Origin: an uncultured Verrucomicrobiota bacterium
GTDB lineage: Bacteria > Verrucomicrobiota > Verrucomicrobiia > Limisphaerales > UBA1319
Assembly: GCA_903845125.1 (NCBI GenBank)
Contig: CAIMWS010000293.1
Span: forward strand, 1-47,905
Direction of reading: 5' to 3'
Length of the DNA stretch: 47,905 nucleotides
Shown: positions 1 through 8,904 of the stretch, piece after piece
Numbering within the stretch: position 1 is the stretch's first letter
Layout of the letters: every line of letters begins with the position of its first letter
Program-made: the position numbers and the translations under genes
Notes under the pieces: model-generated
What the model saw: only the letters and a program-made list of their open reading frames with translations
Databases searched by the model: none
Told to the model about the DNA's origin: nothing

Positions 1-29
1 AACAAACCAACCCGGCTCGCCGGTTTCCC

Positions 30-338
30 ATGGCCCAGCCCGCCCGGCCCGTTGACATTGCCAATTACCATGACGGATCCATCGTCAGCCGGGAAATTCT
101 CAAGAAGCCCACGGGCAACGTCACCTTGTTCGCTTTTGATGAAGGACAGGGGTTGAGCGAGCATACGGCTCCCTTTGATGCCATGGCTTTCGTTTTGGAA
201 GGGGAGGCGGAAATCACCATCTCCGGCCAGGCGCATCATCTCAAAGGGGGGGACTTGATCATCATGCCCGCCAACCAGCCACATATGGTCAAGGCGGTCG
301 CGCGTTTCAAAATGATGCTCGTCATGATCAGAGGTTGA
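30..338 (+). CDS. Small single-domain cupin protein
   Basis: A 102-residue protein that is essentially one cupin_2 beta-barrel. The first half carries an SEHTAPFDAMAFVLEGEAEI stretch (cupin motif 1, with the usual His and Glu), followed by the G-D-x-hydrophobic-x-x-P-x-x-x-PH pattern of motif 2 (GGDLIIMPANQPHMV). Proteins of this size bind a divalent metal or a small ligand and act as stand-alone sensors, isomerases or dioxygenase-like enzymes; the sequence does not say which. There is no signal peptide, so it should be cytoplasmic. No clear Shine-Dalgarno precedes the ATG, and the window starts 29 bases upstream, so its promoter and any upstream partner cannot be judged. The next gene has its own promoter, so the two need not be co-transcribed. 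Confidence 0.85.
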   Translation: MAQPARPVDIANYHDGSIVSREILKKPTGNVTLFAFDEGQGLSEHTAPFDAMAFVLEGEAEITISGQAHHLKGGDLIIMPANQPHMVKAVARFKMMLVMIRG

Positions 339-375
339 ACCCGGAATTTGGAACTGGGTGGGGAGCGATAACTTG

Positions 376-404
376 TTGCGAATATTAGGTTTCCAGCTTA
401 TATT
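376..404 (+). promoter_or_regulatory. Candidate sigma70-type promoter for the LamG gene
   Basis: TTGCGA at 376-381 and TATATT at 399-404 are separated by exactly 17 bases, inside a locally AT-rich stretch (365-460) in otherwise GC-rich DNA. The predicted start near 411 gives a leader of about 50 bases to the ATG at 460. It also argues against the longer reading that begins at the GTG at 358, which lies upstream of this promoter. Confidence 0.5.
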
Positions 405-459
405 AAAGTTTACGGATACTGTGGAAAAATTCAATATAGTGCAAAATACCACCATACCT

Positions 460-3117
460 ATGACAACAGGAAGATCTCTTCGCACTTGCTTGGTTCCAGC
501 GTTGATGGCGGCCGCCTTATGGCCTGCCGTCCCCAGCGGACAGGCGGGTGACTACAGTTCGGCGGTCCTGAAAGATGGGCCAGCCGCCTATTATCGTTTC
601 AATGATTCCCAGCTCAAACAGAATATCAATGCCAATTCCGGGAGCTTGGGGGCCGCCGGGAATGCCACCAATATCAATGTGCACCGCATCCCGGGTGCCA
701 TTGTCGGCAGCAAGAATGCCGCCACTTACTTTGATTCCACGGCGCGGACTATTGTGCCATGGAATGCGGCCTTGAATCCCGATGGCAGCACCTCCTTCAC
801 CATCGAAGCCTGGTTTTACCCGACGAGCGATAAAGTAGCAGGTTCGTTCGTTGGACCGGCCCCCATCATGAACCGCTATTCCTATTCCGGCGTGAATCGC
901 CAGGGATGGGTTTATTTCCAACGAAATCCTGATGATACCTATGCGTCCGATGGACAAACCGATGTGGGCTGGAACTTCCGCACCTATCGCGCCTCCTCCA
1001 GCAGCACGGGCATCAGCATGACCAGTCAGAAACCGTATCGTCTCGGCCAGTGGCAGCACGTCGTCACCGTGTGGGATGGACCCGCCAAAACCGCCACGAT
1101 GTATATCGATGGCCAGGAGGCGGCCACCCAAACCTGGACCGGCGATGGCCCTGGTTATGTGGCTAATACGGACGATCATCCGGCTACCGAGGCCGTCAAT
1201 GGACCTGCCGGCCTTTGCGTTGGCTCCTATAATAATACCGAGACCGGATCCAATCCGTTCCGGGGAGGCGTGGATGAGATGGCCCTTTATGCCAAGAAAC
1301 TTACCGCCACCCAAATCCTGGCCCACTATCAGAATGCCACCAATGCCGCCCGTAGCGTGAGCTATGATACCCTGATCCTGGCCGATGGCCCGGTTGGTTA
1401 CTGGCGGATGGATGACGCCCCGGCGACCCCCGAGGTCGCCGTGAACATGGGGTTGCTGCAAAACTCCGGTCACGGCGAGATCTCCACCGAGGTCCGGCAC
1501 CCGGTTCCGGGCCCGCTGGCCGGCGCCGATGACAGCGCCTACTCGTTCCATTGGCGGAACGGTTCCGCCACGGTGGATATCCCTTTTGCGGCCGATAACA
1601 ATCCGGAAGCCACCGTCCCCTTCACGTTTGAAGCTTGGTTCCGGCCCACTTCCGACCGCCAAAGCCCCGGGGCCTGTCCGGTCAACAACCGCCTGTCCAG
1701 CGGCGCCGCCAATCGCACCGGTTGGGTGATTTTTCAGCGCGCCCCCAATGACACTTATTCCGGCGTTTCGGGTTTCGAAGGCGTGGGCTGGGATTTCCGG
1801 ATGTATAAAGGCGAAGGCAGCGGTAGCACGGACCTCGTCAGCGACGTGCCCTACACAGTAGGCCAGTGGCAGCACCTGGTGGTCACCTTCGACGGCGCCA
1901 GCACCGGCATCATGTATATCGACGGCAAATCTGTGCTTACCAATGAAGCCATGATTTACACCGCCAACAGCAATCCCCCGCTGCCGCCCGACGATGCGTT
2001 GACCGCGGCCGACCTCGCCGTGGGCGCCTACAACAAGGCTTCCGGCCTCGGCGGCAATCCTTTTGAGGGGGACGTCGATGAACTGGCGATCTACAAGAAC
2101 GCGGTGCTCACGTCCGAGCAGATCCTGGCCCATTACCAGGCCGGCACCAACAGCCACCGCGCCGAAAATTACCAAACCTCCATCCTCTCCGCGGCCTACG
2201 ATGGCGCGGGCACCCAGGCCCTCCAGCCTGCCACCTATCTCCGTTTCAGCGAGTTCGCTGCCGCCCCGGCGGCCAATAGTGGCACCGCCGGCGACTCCGC
2301 CCCCGCCAACCCGGTCCTCGCGGACAACCAGGCTGCCGGCCCAGCCGGCCCCGGTTTTGAAACCGCCAATAAAGCCGTGGCACTGGATGGCTCCAAAGCC
2401 TGGATCAGCCTCGGCAGCCCTGCGGCCTTGAACTTGAGCGGACAGATTTCTTTGGAAGCCTGGATCAAGCCTTCCGCCACCCAGGGCACCACCGCGCGCA
2501 TCCTCTCTCATGGCCCGCTTACGCTGAGTTCCTACAACGACACCCAGGTGGCCACCAACGGTTCCGTGGTCGCCAGCCCGGAAGTCTTCCTGCGCCTCGA
2601 AGAAAACGGCGCCAAATACGCCGTGGGGGTTTCCGATGGCACCAATACCACCGGGGCCACCTTCCCGGTGCCCACGGGTGATCTCGGCGGCGATAGCTGG
2701 ATCCACCTGGCTGGCACCTATGATGGCGCCAACTGGAAACTCTTCCGCAATGGCCAGGAAGTGGCCAGTTCCGCCGGCCAGCCCGGAGCCTTGAAGGTCG
2801 ATGGTGGCGATTGGGCCGCCGGCGCCGCGGGCAACGGTTGGGCGGATCTTTTCGCCGGAGCCATCGATGAAGCCGCCATCTACAGCTACGCCCTCAAGCC
2901 GGCCCAAGTCCAGGCCCACTATGCAGCGGCCACTTCCGCCCAACCGCCCACCATCGCCATCAGCCTGGCAGGCAGCGATGTCACCCTCACCTGGCCGTCC
3001 GGCACCCTGCAGCAGGCGGATACGGTCAATGGTCAGTTTGCCGAAGTCCCAGGCGCCACTTCACCTTACACCATCAAGGCCAGCGGCGCCCAGAAATTTT
3101 ACCGCTGCAAAAAATAG
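460..3117 (+). CDS. Secreted triple LamG-domain protein with verrucomicrobial-type C-terminal tail
   Basis: An 885-residue exported protein. I start it at the ATG at 460 because a normal signal peptide begins there (MTTGRSLRTC, then a hydrophobic run ending at GQAG); an in-frame GTG at 358 would put 34 odd residues ahead of it and lies upstream of the promoter. Three concanavalin-like LamG_3 domains follow, roughly residues 20-300, 305-560 and 580-850. The first two show the same signs: FTIEAWFYPTS/FTFEAWFRPTS, GQWQHVVT/GQWQHLVV, MYIDG, and VDE(M/L)A(L/I)Y followed by QILAHYQ. The third has ISLEAWIKPSA and IDEAAIYSY. The last 45 residues form a short beta-rich tail ending KFYRCKK that resembles the ends of two other secreted proteins here. 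LamG domains bind glycans or proteins; no catalytic domain is visible. Likely role: cell-surface or extracellular polysaccharide binding. A strong intrinsic terminator follows. Confidence 0.85.
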   Translation: MTTGRSLRTCLVPALMAAALWPAVPSGQAGDYSSAVLKDGPAAYYRFNDSQLKQNINANSGSLGAAGNATNINVHRIPGAIVGSKNAATYFDSTARTIVPWNAALNPDGSTSFTIEAWFYPTSDKVAGSFVGPAPIMNRYSYSGVNRQGWVYFQRNPDDTYASDGQTDVGWNFRTYRASSSSTGISMTSQKPYRLGQWQHVVTVWDGPAKTATMYIDGQEAATQTWTGDGPGYVANTDDHPATEAVNGPAGLCVGSYNNTETGSNPFRGGVDEMALYAKKLTATQILAHYQNATNAARSVSYDTLILADGPVGYWRMDDAPATPEVAVNMGLLQNSGHGEISTEVRHPVPGPLAGADDSAYSFHWRNGSATVDIPFAADNNPEATVPFTFEAWFRPTSDRQSPGACPVNNRLSSGAANRTGWVIFQRAPNDTYSGVSGFEGVGWDFRMYKGEGSGSTDLVSDVPYTVGQWQHLVVTFDGASTGIMYIDGKSVLTNEAMIYTANSNPPLPPDDALTAADLAVGAYNKASGLGGNPFEGDVDELAIYKNAVLTSEQILAHYQAGTNSHRAENYQTSILSAAYDGAGTQALQPATYLRFSEFAAAPAANSGTAGDSAPANPVLADNQAAGPAGPGFETANKAVALDGSKAWISLGSPAALNLSGQISLEAWIKPSATQGTTARILSHGPLTLSSYNDTQVATNGSVVASPEVFLRLEENGAKYAVGVSDGTNTTGATFPVPTGDLGGDSWIHLAGTYDGANWKLFRNGQEVASSAGQPGALKVDGGDWAAGAAGNGWADLFAGAIDEAAIYSYALKPAQVQAHYAAATSAQPPTIAISLAGSDVTLTWPSGTLQQADTVNGQFAEVPGATSPYTIKASGAQKFYRCKK

Positions 3118-3129
3118 ATACCCAAGCTG

Positions 3130-3151
3130 GCGCGGAGGTTGAATTCCGCGC
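3130..3151 (+). terminator. GC-rich hairpin just after the LamG gene
   Basis: GCGCGGA (3130-3136) pairs perfectly with TCCGCGC (3145-3151) around an 8-base loop, 13 bases past the stop codon. There is no U-tract, so it is probably an mRNA-end stabiliser or an accessory to the intrinsic terminator immediately downstream. Confidence 0.4.
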
Positions 3152-3166
3152 TTGATTTCACTGCGC

Positions 3167-3198
3167 AAGGCCGGGGGCTTCCCCGGCCTTTTTTTTCG
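3167..3198 (+). terminator. Strong Rho-independent terminator
   Basis: AAGGCCGGGG (3167-3176) and CCCCGGCCTT (3181-3190) form a perfect 10-bp stem with a GCTT loop, running into an unbroken T tract. It ends the + strand LamG transcript before the convergent murI gene. On the minus strand no T run follows, so it should act mainly in one direction. Confidence 0.9.
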
Positions 3199-3252
3199 CG
3201 AAAAGGGGCCGGGAACGTACCGTGGACGGCAGACCAATTGGTTTCCGGGGGA

Positions 3253-4077
3253 TCACTGGGAGCTTTGGGGGAGCTCCACCTTCACGGCCGGTTCGGTGGC
3301 ACAGCCCAGGAACCGGTGGGATAGCTGGTCGAACCGGGCCGTTTCGTCAGTCACGTAGGGCTGGATGCGGCCGGGGCGCCCGCCCGGGGGGCGCAGGAGG
3401 GCCAGCTCCGCCAACCTGGCCTGGACGAAGCGCGCACAGCTTTCCGCCGAATCCACCAGGCGGATGCGGGAATGGCAGGCCGTGCGGAGGGCGCGTTTCA
3501 GCAGCGGGTAGTGGGTGCAGCCGAGCACGAGCGTGTCAATGCCGCAGCGGAGCAGGGGATCCAGGTATTCCCGAAGCACCTGGATGGTGATCGGATGGTT
3601 CAACCAGCCCTCCTCCACGAGCGGGACCAGCAATGGGCAAGCCTTGGCGAATACCCGGACGGCCGGGTTCAGCTCGGTCAGGAGTCGGTCATAGGCCTGG
3701 CTTTGGATGGTGGCGCTGGTGGCGATCACTCCGACACAACGGTTTTTGGTGCGTTTCAAGGCGCTTTGGGCGCCCGGCAGGATCACCCCCCAAATGGGCA
3801 GATCGAATTCCTGCTGCAGCAGCGGCAAGGCCCAGGCGGAAACCGTGTTGCAGGCCACCACCACCGCTTTCACCTTTTGCTCCAGTAAAAAGCCCATGTC
3901 CTCCCGCGCGAAGCGGATCACCGTGCCCGGCGACTTGGTGCCGTAGGGGACGCGGGCGGTGTCGCCCAGGTAAACCAGGTCTTCCGCGGGCAGCAGGCGG
4001 TGGATTTGGCGGACCACCGTCAAGCCGCCAACTCCGGAATCGAAGATGCCGATGGGCCATGCGGCGGGCGGTTTCAT
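3253..4077 (-). CDS. murI: Glutamate racemase
   Basis: A 274-residue cytoplasmic enzyme that interconverts L- and D-glutamate to supply D-Glu for peptidoglycan. Diagnostic motifs are all in place: IFDSGVGGLTV near the N-terminus (Asp13), the first catalytic cysteine in VVACNT (Cys76), the second in LGCTHYP (Cys187), and the VYLGDTARVPYG segment typical of MurI. Length is normal. The ATG start sits 18 bases after the stop of the upstream amidase gene, so the two are probably co-transcribed; both act on peptidoglycan. Nothing suggests decay or transfer. Confidence 0.96.
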   Translation of the reverse strand: MKPPAAWPIGIFDSGVGGLTVVRQIHRLLPAEDLVYLGDTARVPYGTKSPGTVIRFAREDMGFLLEQKVKAVVVACNTVSAWALPLLQQEFDLPIWGVILPGAQSALKRTKNRCVGVIATSATIQSQAYDRLLTELNPAVRVFAKACPLLVPLVEEGWLNHPITIQVLREYLDPLLRCGIDTLVLGCTHYPLLKRALRTACHSRIRLVDSAESCARFVQARLAELALLRPPGGRPGRIQPYVTDETARFDQLSHRFLGCATEPAVKVELPQSSQ

Positions 4078-4095
4078 GGGCGAATCAGGCTGCTG

Positions 4096-6195
4096 CTACG
4101 GATCTACCGCCGCCGGGGCGGCTTTGGGTTGGGGGGCGATGGGCGCGGATGCCGGTCTCGCGGCGGGTCCGGTTTCCAGGGTGGAGACCGAATTGGTTGA
4201 AACCGGCCGGGTTACTAAATTGGTGGAGATGGGGGCCGTGGCCCCGGGCGATTTCGCGGCCGGTTTCGCTTTCGCGCTGGCGGATTTGGCCACTGGCGGG
4301 GCGGCCCCAGTGGACGCCGCGGAATTGGTGGAGGCCGTCTTGGGGGCGGAGTTCGTGGTCGGGGCGGAGTTGGTCCCCATGGTTCGGAGTGCCGTTTTGG
4401 CTTTCGTGGGTGATAACTTGGCCTCCTGCGAAGTGGATTCCGTACCCGCTGGGGCATTGGTGGCGGCCGTTCGGGTCACGAGGTTGGTGGAGATGGGGGC
4501 CGTGGCCTCGGGCGATTTCGCGGCCGGTTTCGCTTTCGCGCTGGCGGATTTGGCCGCTGGCGGGTTGGACCCCATGGCGGTTGCGGAGTTGGACGCCTTG
4601 GCGGCGAGGTTCGTGGCCGGGGCGGAGTTAGTCCCCATGGTTCGGGGTGGCGTTCTTGGTTTCGTCGATGTTGGATTGGCCTCCGGCGAACTGGTTTCCG
4701 CGCCGGCTGGGGCATTGGTGGCGGCAGTCCGGGTCACGAGGTTGGTGGAAATCGCGGGATTGGTTCCGGCCGGTCGCGCTGAGGGTTTCGCTTTCGCGCT
4801 GTTGGTGGCCTTGGTTCCAGAGCCCGCAAGTTCCGTGCCGGGGGTGGCATTGGTGGCCGCTGGCCGGGTAATCAGGTTCGTGGAAATGGCCAAAGGCGGT
4901 TTGGCTGGGGATTTTCCTTTTCCACCGTTGGCTTTGGCTGCGGGCGCGGCAGATTCGGCGGCGTTGGCATTGGTGGCGGCTGGCCGGGCCACCAGGTTGG
5001 TGGTCTTGCTGGCCACCGTCCCCGGGGGCTTGGCTGGAGCTTTGGCTTTGGCGGAGGCGCCTTTGGGGGTGGGGGCGGGCTCGGCATGGTTGGTGGAAAT
5101 ATTGGTACTGGATTCCTCCGGCGTCGTCGTCGGCTTCGTTTTCACGATCGCCGGTTTGGGTTCCGGTTCCACCGTAGGCGTCGGTGTCGGGCGGCGTTCA
5201 ACCAGGCGTTTATAGGCCAATACGCCGGACACGATGGCTTGGGCCAATTGGCGGCGATACTTTTCGCTGTAGATCCGCCGGGCGTCCTCCGGGTTGGATA
5301 AAAACCCCCCTTCCAGCAGCACGGCCGGCATTTGGGCCGATTTTAATACCGCCAGGCGGGCCCGGCGGATGCCGCGGTCTTCGCCCCCGAGGTTCTTCAG
5401 GATGCCTTTGTGGATCTGAAAGGCAAGTTGCGCGTTCAGGGTATCGAATTTATTGCCGGGATACACCCGGTTATCGATTTCGTCCCGGTGGGCGTGGGAT
5501 GAATAGGCGCCAGCGGGGGTCAGGCAATAAACCTCCAGCCCTTTCGACACGTCATTATTCCCCGGCGCCGCGTTGTAATGGATGCTGATGAATATATCCG
5601 CCTTGGCCCGGCTGGCCAGGGCGGGGCGCTCGTCCAATTCCACAAAGGTGTCATCGGTGCGGGTGAGCAAGGTCTTAATACCTATGGTGTCCAGCCGCCG
5701 TTTGATTTCTTTTGCCAGCAGCAGGTTGTAGTGTTTTTCGGGCTGGTTGCCGTGGATGTTGCCGGGATCTTTCCCGCCGTGGCCCGGATCCAGCATCACG
5801 GTTTTGATGGTCACCGGCTTGGCCAGGATTTGCGGAAACAGGAGCGGCTCGAGCATGGTGTTCAAATCGAGCCGCGCAATATACGGGCCATCGTTCAGCA
5901 TCGTCATCGGGAACGACATCCAGACGGAGCGATGGTTGATCACCACTTTCCGCTCGCCCACGCGAAAGAACAATTGAGCCCAAGGGTTGGAGACGGTGAC
6001 CTCGGTCTCTTTGTGGGCCCACGATATTTTGAAATCCTTGCTCCCGGCCCAAGCCACCAGGCTCACGTATTCGCGCCCGGTGACCCGGGAGGCTTTCAGG
6101 GAATGGGTGGTGGTGGCTGCACACCTGCCAACCAAACCAAACCATCCCAGGAGGATGAAAATTACAATTCGAATGCTCACGCTGCCAGCGAACAC
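4096..6195 (-). CDS. Secreted N-acetylmuramoyl-L-alanine amidase with long repetitive Ala/Thr/Pro/Lys tail
   Basis: An Amidase_3 (AmiC/CwlM-like) zinc hydrolase that cleaves the amide bond between MurNAc and the stem peptide. A signal-peptide-like hydrophobic stretch (IRIVIFILLGWFGLVG) is followed by about 100 residues of AMIN-like beta sequence, then the catalytic domain (about 130-335): MLDPGHGGKDPGN with the first zinc His, a Glu-rich helix, SIHYNAA with the second zinc His, and LLEGGFLSNPEDARR with the catalytic Glu. Residues from about 345 to 699 are low complexity and built from repeats around an xTNLVxRxAATNA core; two units of 86-88 codons are nearly identical at the DNA level. The tail could span or bind the cell wall. 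The start is uncertain: GTG at 6195, or an in-frame GTG at 6180 that gives a tidier signal peptide. It lies just upstream of murI. Confidence 0.88.
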   Translation of the reverse strand: MFAGSVSIRIVIFILLGWFGLVGRCAATTTHSLKASRVTGREYVSLVAWAGSKDFKISWAHKETEVTVSNPWAQLFFRVGERKVVINHRSVWMSFPMTMLNDGPYIARLDLNTMLEPLLFPQILAKPVTIKTVMLDPGHGGKDPGNIHGNQPEKHYNLLLAKEIKRRLDTIGIKTLLTRTDDTFVELDERPALASRAKADIFISIHYNAAPGNNDVSKGLEVYCLTPAGAYSSHAHRDEIDNRVYPGNKFDTLNAQLAFQIHKGILKNLGGEDRGIRRARLAVLKSAQMPAVLLEGGFLSNPEDARRIYSEKYRRQLAQAIVSGVLAYKRLVERRPTPTPTVEPEPKPAIVKTKPTTTPEESSTNISTNHAEPAPTPKGASAKAKAPAKPPGTVASKTTNLVARPAATNANAAESAAPAAKANGGKGKSPAKPPLAISTNLITRPAATNATPGTELAGSGTKATNSAKAKPSARPAGTNPAISTNLVTRTAATNAPAGAETSSPEANPTSTKPRTPPRTMGTNSAPATNLAAKASNSATAMGSNPPAAKSASAKAKPAAKSPEATAPISTNLVTRTAATNAPAGTESTSQEAKLSPTKAKTALRTMGTNSAPTTNSAPKTASTNSAASTGAAPPVAKSASAKAKPAAKSPGATAPISTNLVTRPVSTNSVSTLETGPAARPASAPIAPQPKAAPAAVDP
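4221..4830 (-). repeat. Long in-frame tandem repeats inside the amidase tail
   Basis: A block beginning at TGGTGGA (plus-strand 4221) recurs almost unchanged at 4485 (264 bases = 88 codons later), and a more diverged copy begins at 4743 (258 bases = 86 codons). Copies 1 and 2 share about 75 bases with only a few mismatches (4221-4298 against 4485-4562). All copies stay in frame, so the repeats encode repeated protein segments (S-T-N-L-V-T-R-x-A-A-T-N-A-P-A-G at the head, A-K-S-A-S-A-K-A-K-P-A-A-K-S-P at the end). Confidence 0.85.
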
Positions 6196-6294
6196 CGCGC
6201 GGACGGCAAAATCTGCATCCTAAAACACATTTCTTCAAGGAGTTTCGCCGTTGTGGTTGCTTGCCCGGCACGCGGGGCGGGCGGTGGTGCCGGC

Positions 6295-7863
6295 TCAACG
6301 GCCGGGCGGTGCCCGGAAGCGCCGGCTGAGCAACCGCCAGAATTCATGGGCCTGGGGTATGTGCAACAGCAGGCAAACCACCCAATAAGACAGGACCGCC
6401 ACCCCCAAGGGCAGGAATACTTCCCCCATTTTCAGCGGCAGGTTGTGGTGCCCCACATAGCGTGCCCACAGGGTCGCCGCCAGCCAGGCCAGTTGGCCCG
6501 CGAAGAGCGCCGCCGCCAGCATCCATGGAACGGTTTTTTTGAGCCCGGTGAGGTCCAGGCCTTTTAATTTGCGGTTCAATCCGTAATACAGCAGCCCGAC
6601 ATTGAGCAGGGAGCTGAGGGAGTTGGCCAGCCCCAGGCCGCCTTGTTTGAAGCTCAGGATCAGCGGGATGGCGATAATCAGGTTGATGACCAGGCAGACC
6701 ATGCTGATCTGCATCGGGGTTTTGGTGTCGCCCAAGGCGTAAAAGGCCCGGGCGAGGATGTTGGCGAGGCTGAAGGCCACCAATCCCGGGGCCAGGCAGG
6801 CTAAAGCCAGCGCCGCCCGCTGGGTCGAGCCGGCGTCGAATTCACCCCGCTCAAACAGCAGGCGCATGACGGGCTCCGCCAGGGCCACCAGCACGGCCGT
6901 GGCGCCGAGGTTGAGATAGCTGATATACCCCAGCCCCTGGCCCAGCGTGGTTTTGAATTCAGCGTATTTCTTCTCCGCCGCCAGCCCGGACAGCGTGGTC
7001 AGGAGGTAGGTGGCCATGCTGATGCCAAACACTCCTTGCGGCAGCTCCATCAGCCGCACGGCATAATTATAGGAGGCCACGATCTTGTCATCCGTGGCGT
7101 AGGCGATGCCCTGGGTCAGCAGCACATTGATTTGGAAAACCGCCACCCCGATCGTGCCGGGAATCATCCGCCGGACCACTTCCCGCACGGTTTCGTTCTG
7201 CCAGGGGGGCTCCCAGGCATAGGTATAGCCCTCCTGCCGCAGGGTGGGCATCTGGAACAATACCTGGATGACTCCCGCCACGACAATTCCCAGCGCCAGG
7301 CCGAAGATCCGGGTCTGCAGCGAATGGCCAAATTGCGGGGCCAGCCAGATCACGGAGGAGATCATCACCACGTTGAGCACCGAGGAGCCGAGGGAGGGCA
7401 TGAAAAAATGCCCGCGGGCGTTGAGCATGGCCATGAAGATGGCGGTCAGGCAGGCCAGGAGGAGGTAGGGGAACATTACCCGGAGCAGCTGTAGGGTCAG
7501 GAGCAGCTTGCCCTCGAAGCTGAACCAGCCCAGGGCCACGGACAGGCCCGCGATGGCCACCAAGGTCAGCACCCCGGCGGCCACGAGCAGGCCGCTGATG
7601 ACGGCGTTGCTCGCCCGCCACATTTCCGCGTCCCCCTCCAGTTTTTCCTTTTCCTTGAAGATCGGCACAAAGGCGGCGGTGAGGGCGCCCTCGCCCAGCA
7701 GGCGGCGGAACAGGTTAGGGATCATCAGGGCCATGACGAAGGCGCTGGCCACCCAGCCATCGCCCATGAAACGGGCGTAGATCATTTCCCGCACCATTCC
7801 CAGCACGCGGCTGCTCAAGGTGGCGATGCCCATCGCCCCGGAGGATTTCAGCATCTGCGACAT
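6295..7863 (-). CDS. murJ: Lipid II flippase MurJ (MviN family)
   Basis: A 522-residue polytopic membrane protein with about 14 hydrophobic segments and the family N-terminus (SSGAMGIATLSSRVLGMVRE), the RRLLGEGALTAAFVPIF segment diagnostic of MurJ/MviN, and PQGVFGISMATYLLTTLS. It flips lipid-linked peptidoglycan precursor across the inner membrane. The conserved charged residues of loops 1-2 (Arg in SRVLG, Arg in FRRLLGEGA) are present. It starts at the ATG at 7863, only 4 bases after the stop of the moxR gene, so the two are probably translationally linked. It lies upstream of the amidase and murI, making a cell-wall cluster. Confidence 0.96.
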   Translation of the reverse strand: MSQMLKSSGAMGIATLSSRVLGMVREMIYARFMGDGWVASAFVMALMIPNLFRRLLGEGALTAAFVPIFKEKEKLEGDAEMWRASNAVISGLLVAAGVLTLVAIAGLSVALGWFSFEGKLLLTLQLLRVMFPYLLLACLTAIFMAMLNARGHFFMPSLGSSVLNVVMISSVIWLAPQFGHSLQTRIFGLALGIVVAGVIQVLFQMPTLRQEGYTYAWEPPWQNETVREVVRRMIPGTIGVAVFQINVLLTQGIAYATDDKIVASYNYAVRLMELPQGVFGISMATYLLTTLSGLAAEKKYAEFKTTLGQGLGYISYLNLGATAVLVALAEPVMRLLFERGEFDAGSTQRAALALACLAPGLVAFSLANILARAFYALGDTKTPMQISMVCLVINLIIAIPLILSFKQGGLGLANSLSSLLNVGLLYYGLNRKLKGLDLTGLKKTVPWMLAAALFAGQLAWLAATLWARYVGHHNLPLKMGEVFLPLGVAVLSYWVVCLLLHIPQAHEFWRLLSRRFRAPPGR

Positions 7864-7867
7864 GCGT

Positions 7868-8818
7868 TCAGGCCGGGACCGGGATTTTTTTCAGGATTTC
7901 CTCCACCACCGCACGGGGGGTGGCGCCGGCGAACCGCGCCTGCGGATCCAGGACCAGCCGGTGGGCCACCACCGCCACCGCCACTTCCCGGATCTGTTCC
8001 GGGGTCACGAATTCCAGGCCGTCGAACAAGGCCAGCGCCTGGGCCACTTTCATCAGGGCGATGGAAGCGCGGGGGCTGGCGCCCAATTGCACCCCGGGGT
8101 GCGTGCGGGTGGCGGCCACCACTTCCACCATATACCGCTTCAACTCTTCGCTGATGCGGATGCTGCGGGCGGTTTCCTTCAATTGCTGGATATCCGCCAC
8201 GGTGGCGCAAGGCTCGAGCTGGTGGATCGGCGGGTTTTCCTCGTGGGCGGAAAGAATGGCCACCTCCTGCGCCGGCTCCACATAGCCGAGCCGGAACTGC
8301 ATGGCGAACCGGTCCATCTGCGCCTCCGGCAGGGGATAGGTGCCCCGGAATTCGATCGGGTTTTGGGTCGCCAGCACGAAAAACAGGTCCGGCAAGGCCC
8401 GGTGCTGGCCTTCCACGCTCACCTGGCCTTCGCCCATGGCTTCCAGCAATGCCGACTGCGTGCGGGGCGACGCCCGGTTGATTTCATCGGCCAGCAAAAT
8501 ATGGGTGAACACCGGCCCCTCGTGGAACCGGAAGGTATGGTCGCGCTGGTCGTAGATGGATACCCCCGTGATGTCCGAGGGCAGCAGGTCGGGCGTGAAT
8601 TGGAGGCGCTTGAACCGGGCGTCGATGGATTTCGCCAGCGCTTTGGCCATGGTGGTTTTGCCGGTGCCGGGGAAATCCTCCAATAGCACGTGGCCGCCGC
8701 TGGCCAGTGCGGCCAGCAGCCGGCGGATCGCCCCGCTCTGCCCATGCATGACCAACTCGATGCTGGCCATGATTTTCCGATAAGTCTCCCGGGCAGCCGG
8801 GATGCCATGCCTGCTCAT
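7868..8818 (-). CDS. MoxR-family AAA+ ATPase
   Basis: A 316-residue MoxR/RavA-type AAA+ protein. Walker A is GTGKTTMAKAL (Lys54), Walker B ILLADEINR, followed by the family signature ASPRTQSALLEAMGEGQVS; FFVLATQNPIEFRGTYPLPEAQMDRF is the usual sensor-1/second-motif region, and the lid domain runs from about residue 190. MoxR ATPases act as chaperones that assemble metalloproteins or surface complexes, usually with VWA and DUF58 partners; none is adjacent here. I start at the ATG at 8818 (MSRHGIPA); a longer frame to 8983 adds 55 residues without family character and overlaps the next gene. The stop is 4 bases from murJ, so it may serve envelope biogenesis. Confidence 0.9.
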   Translation of the reverse strand: MSRHGIPAARETYRKIMASIELVMHGQSGAIRRLLAALASGGHVLLEDFPGTGKTTMAKALAKSIDARFKRLQFTPDLLPSDITGVSIYDQRDHTFRFHEGPVFTHILLADEINRASPRTQSALLEAMGEGQVSVEGQHRALPDLFFVLATQNPIEFRGTYPLPEAQMDRFAMQFRLGYVEPAQEVAILSAHEENPPIHQLEPCATVADIQQLKETARSIRISEELKRYMVEVVAATRTHPGVQLGASPRASIALMKVAQALALFDGLEFVTPEQIREVAVAVVAHRLVLDPQARFAGATPRAVVEEILKKIPVPA

Positions 8819-8904
8819 AATGAGCGCAGAATCTGGCCCCGTTGCCGCCGGTTTACAAGCTCTGATATTGGCTCCGCCTTTTCCAACTTGGCCAGCTTGG
8901 CCAG

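Noticed and set aside
517-2943. 808-codon open frame antisense to the LamG gene
   Set aside because: The + strand carries a signal peptide, three recognisable LamG domains, a promoter and a terminator. The antisense product is a Gly/Ile-rich composition artefact of GC-biased third positions, with no motif.
4221-4830. CRISPR-like or satellite repeats
   Set aside because: The repeats are 258-264 bases apart, in frame and coding, with no short spacers.
4046-5215. 389-codon + strand frame across the amidase tail
   Set aside because: It is the complement of the repetitive tail. The opposite strand is continuous with a clear amidase domain and signal peptide.
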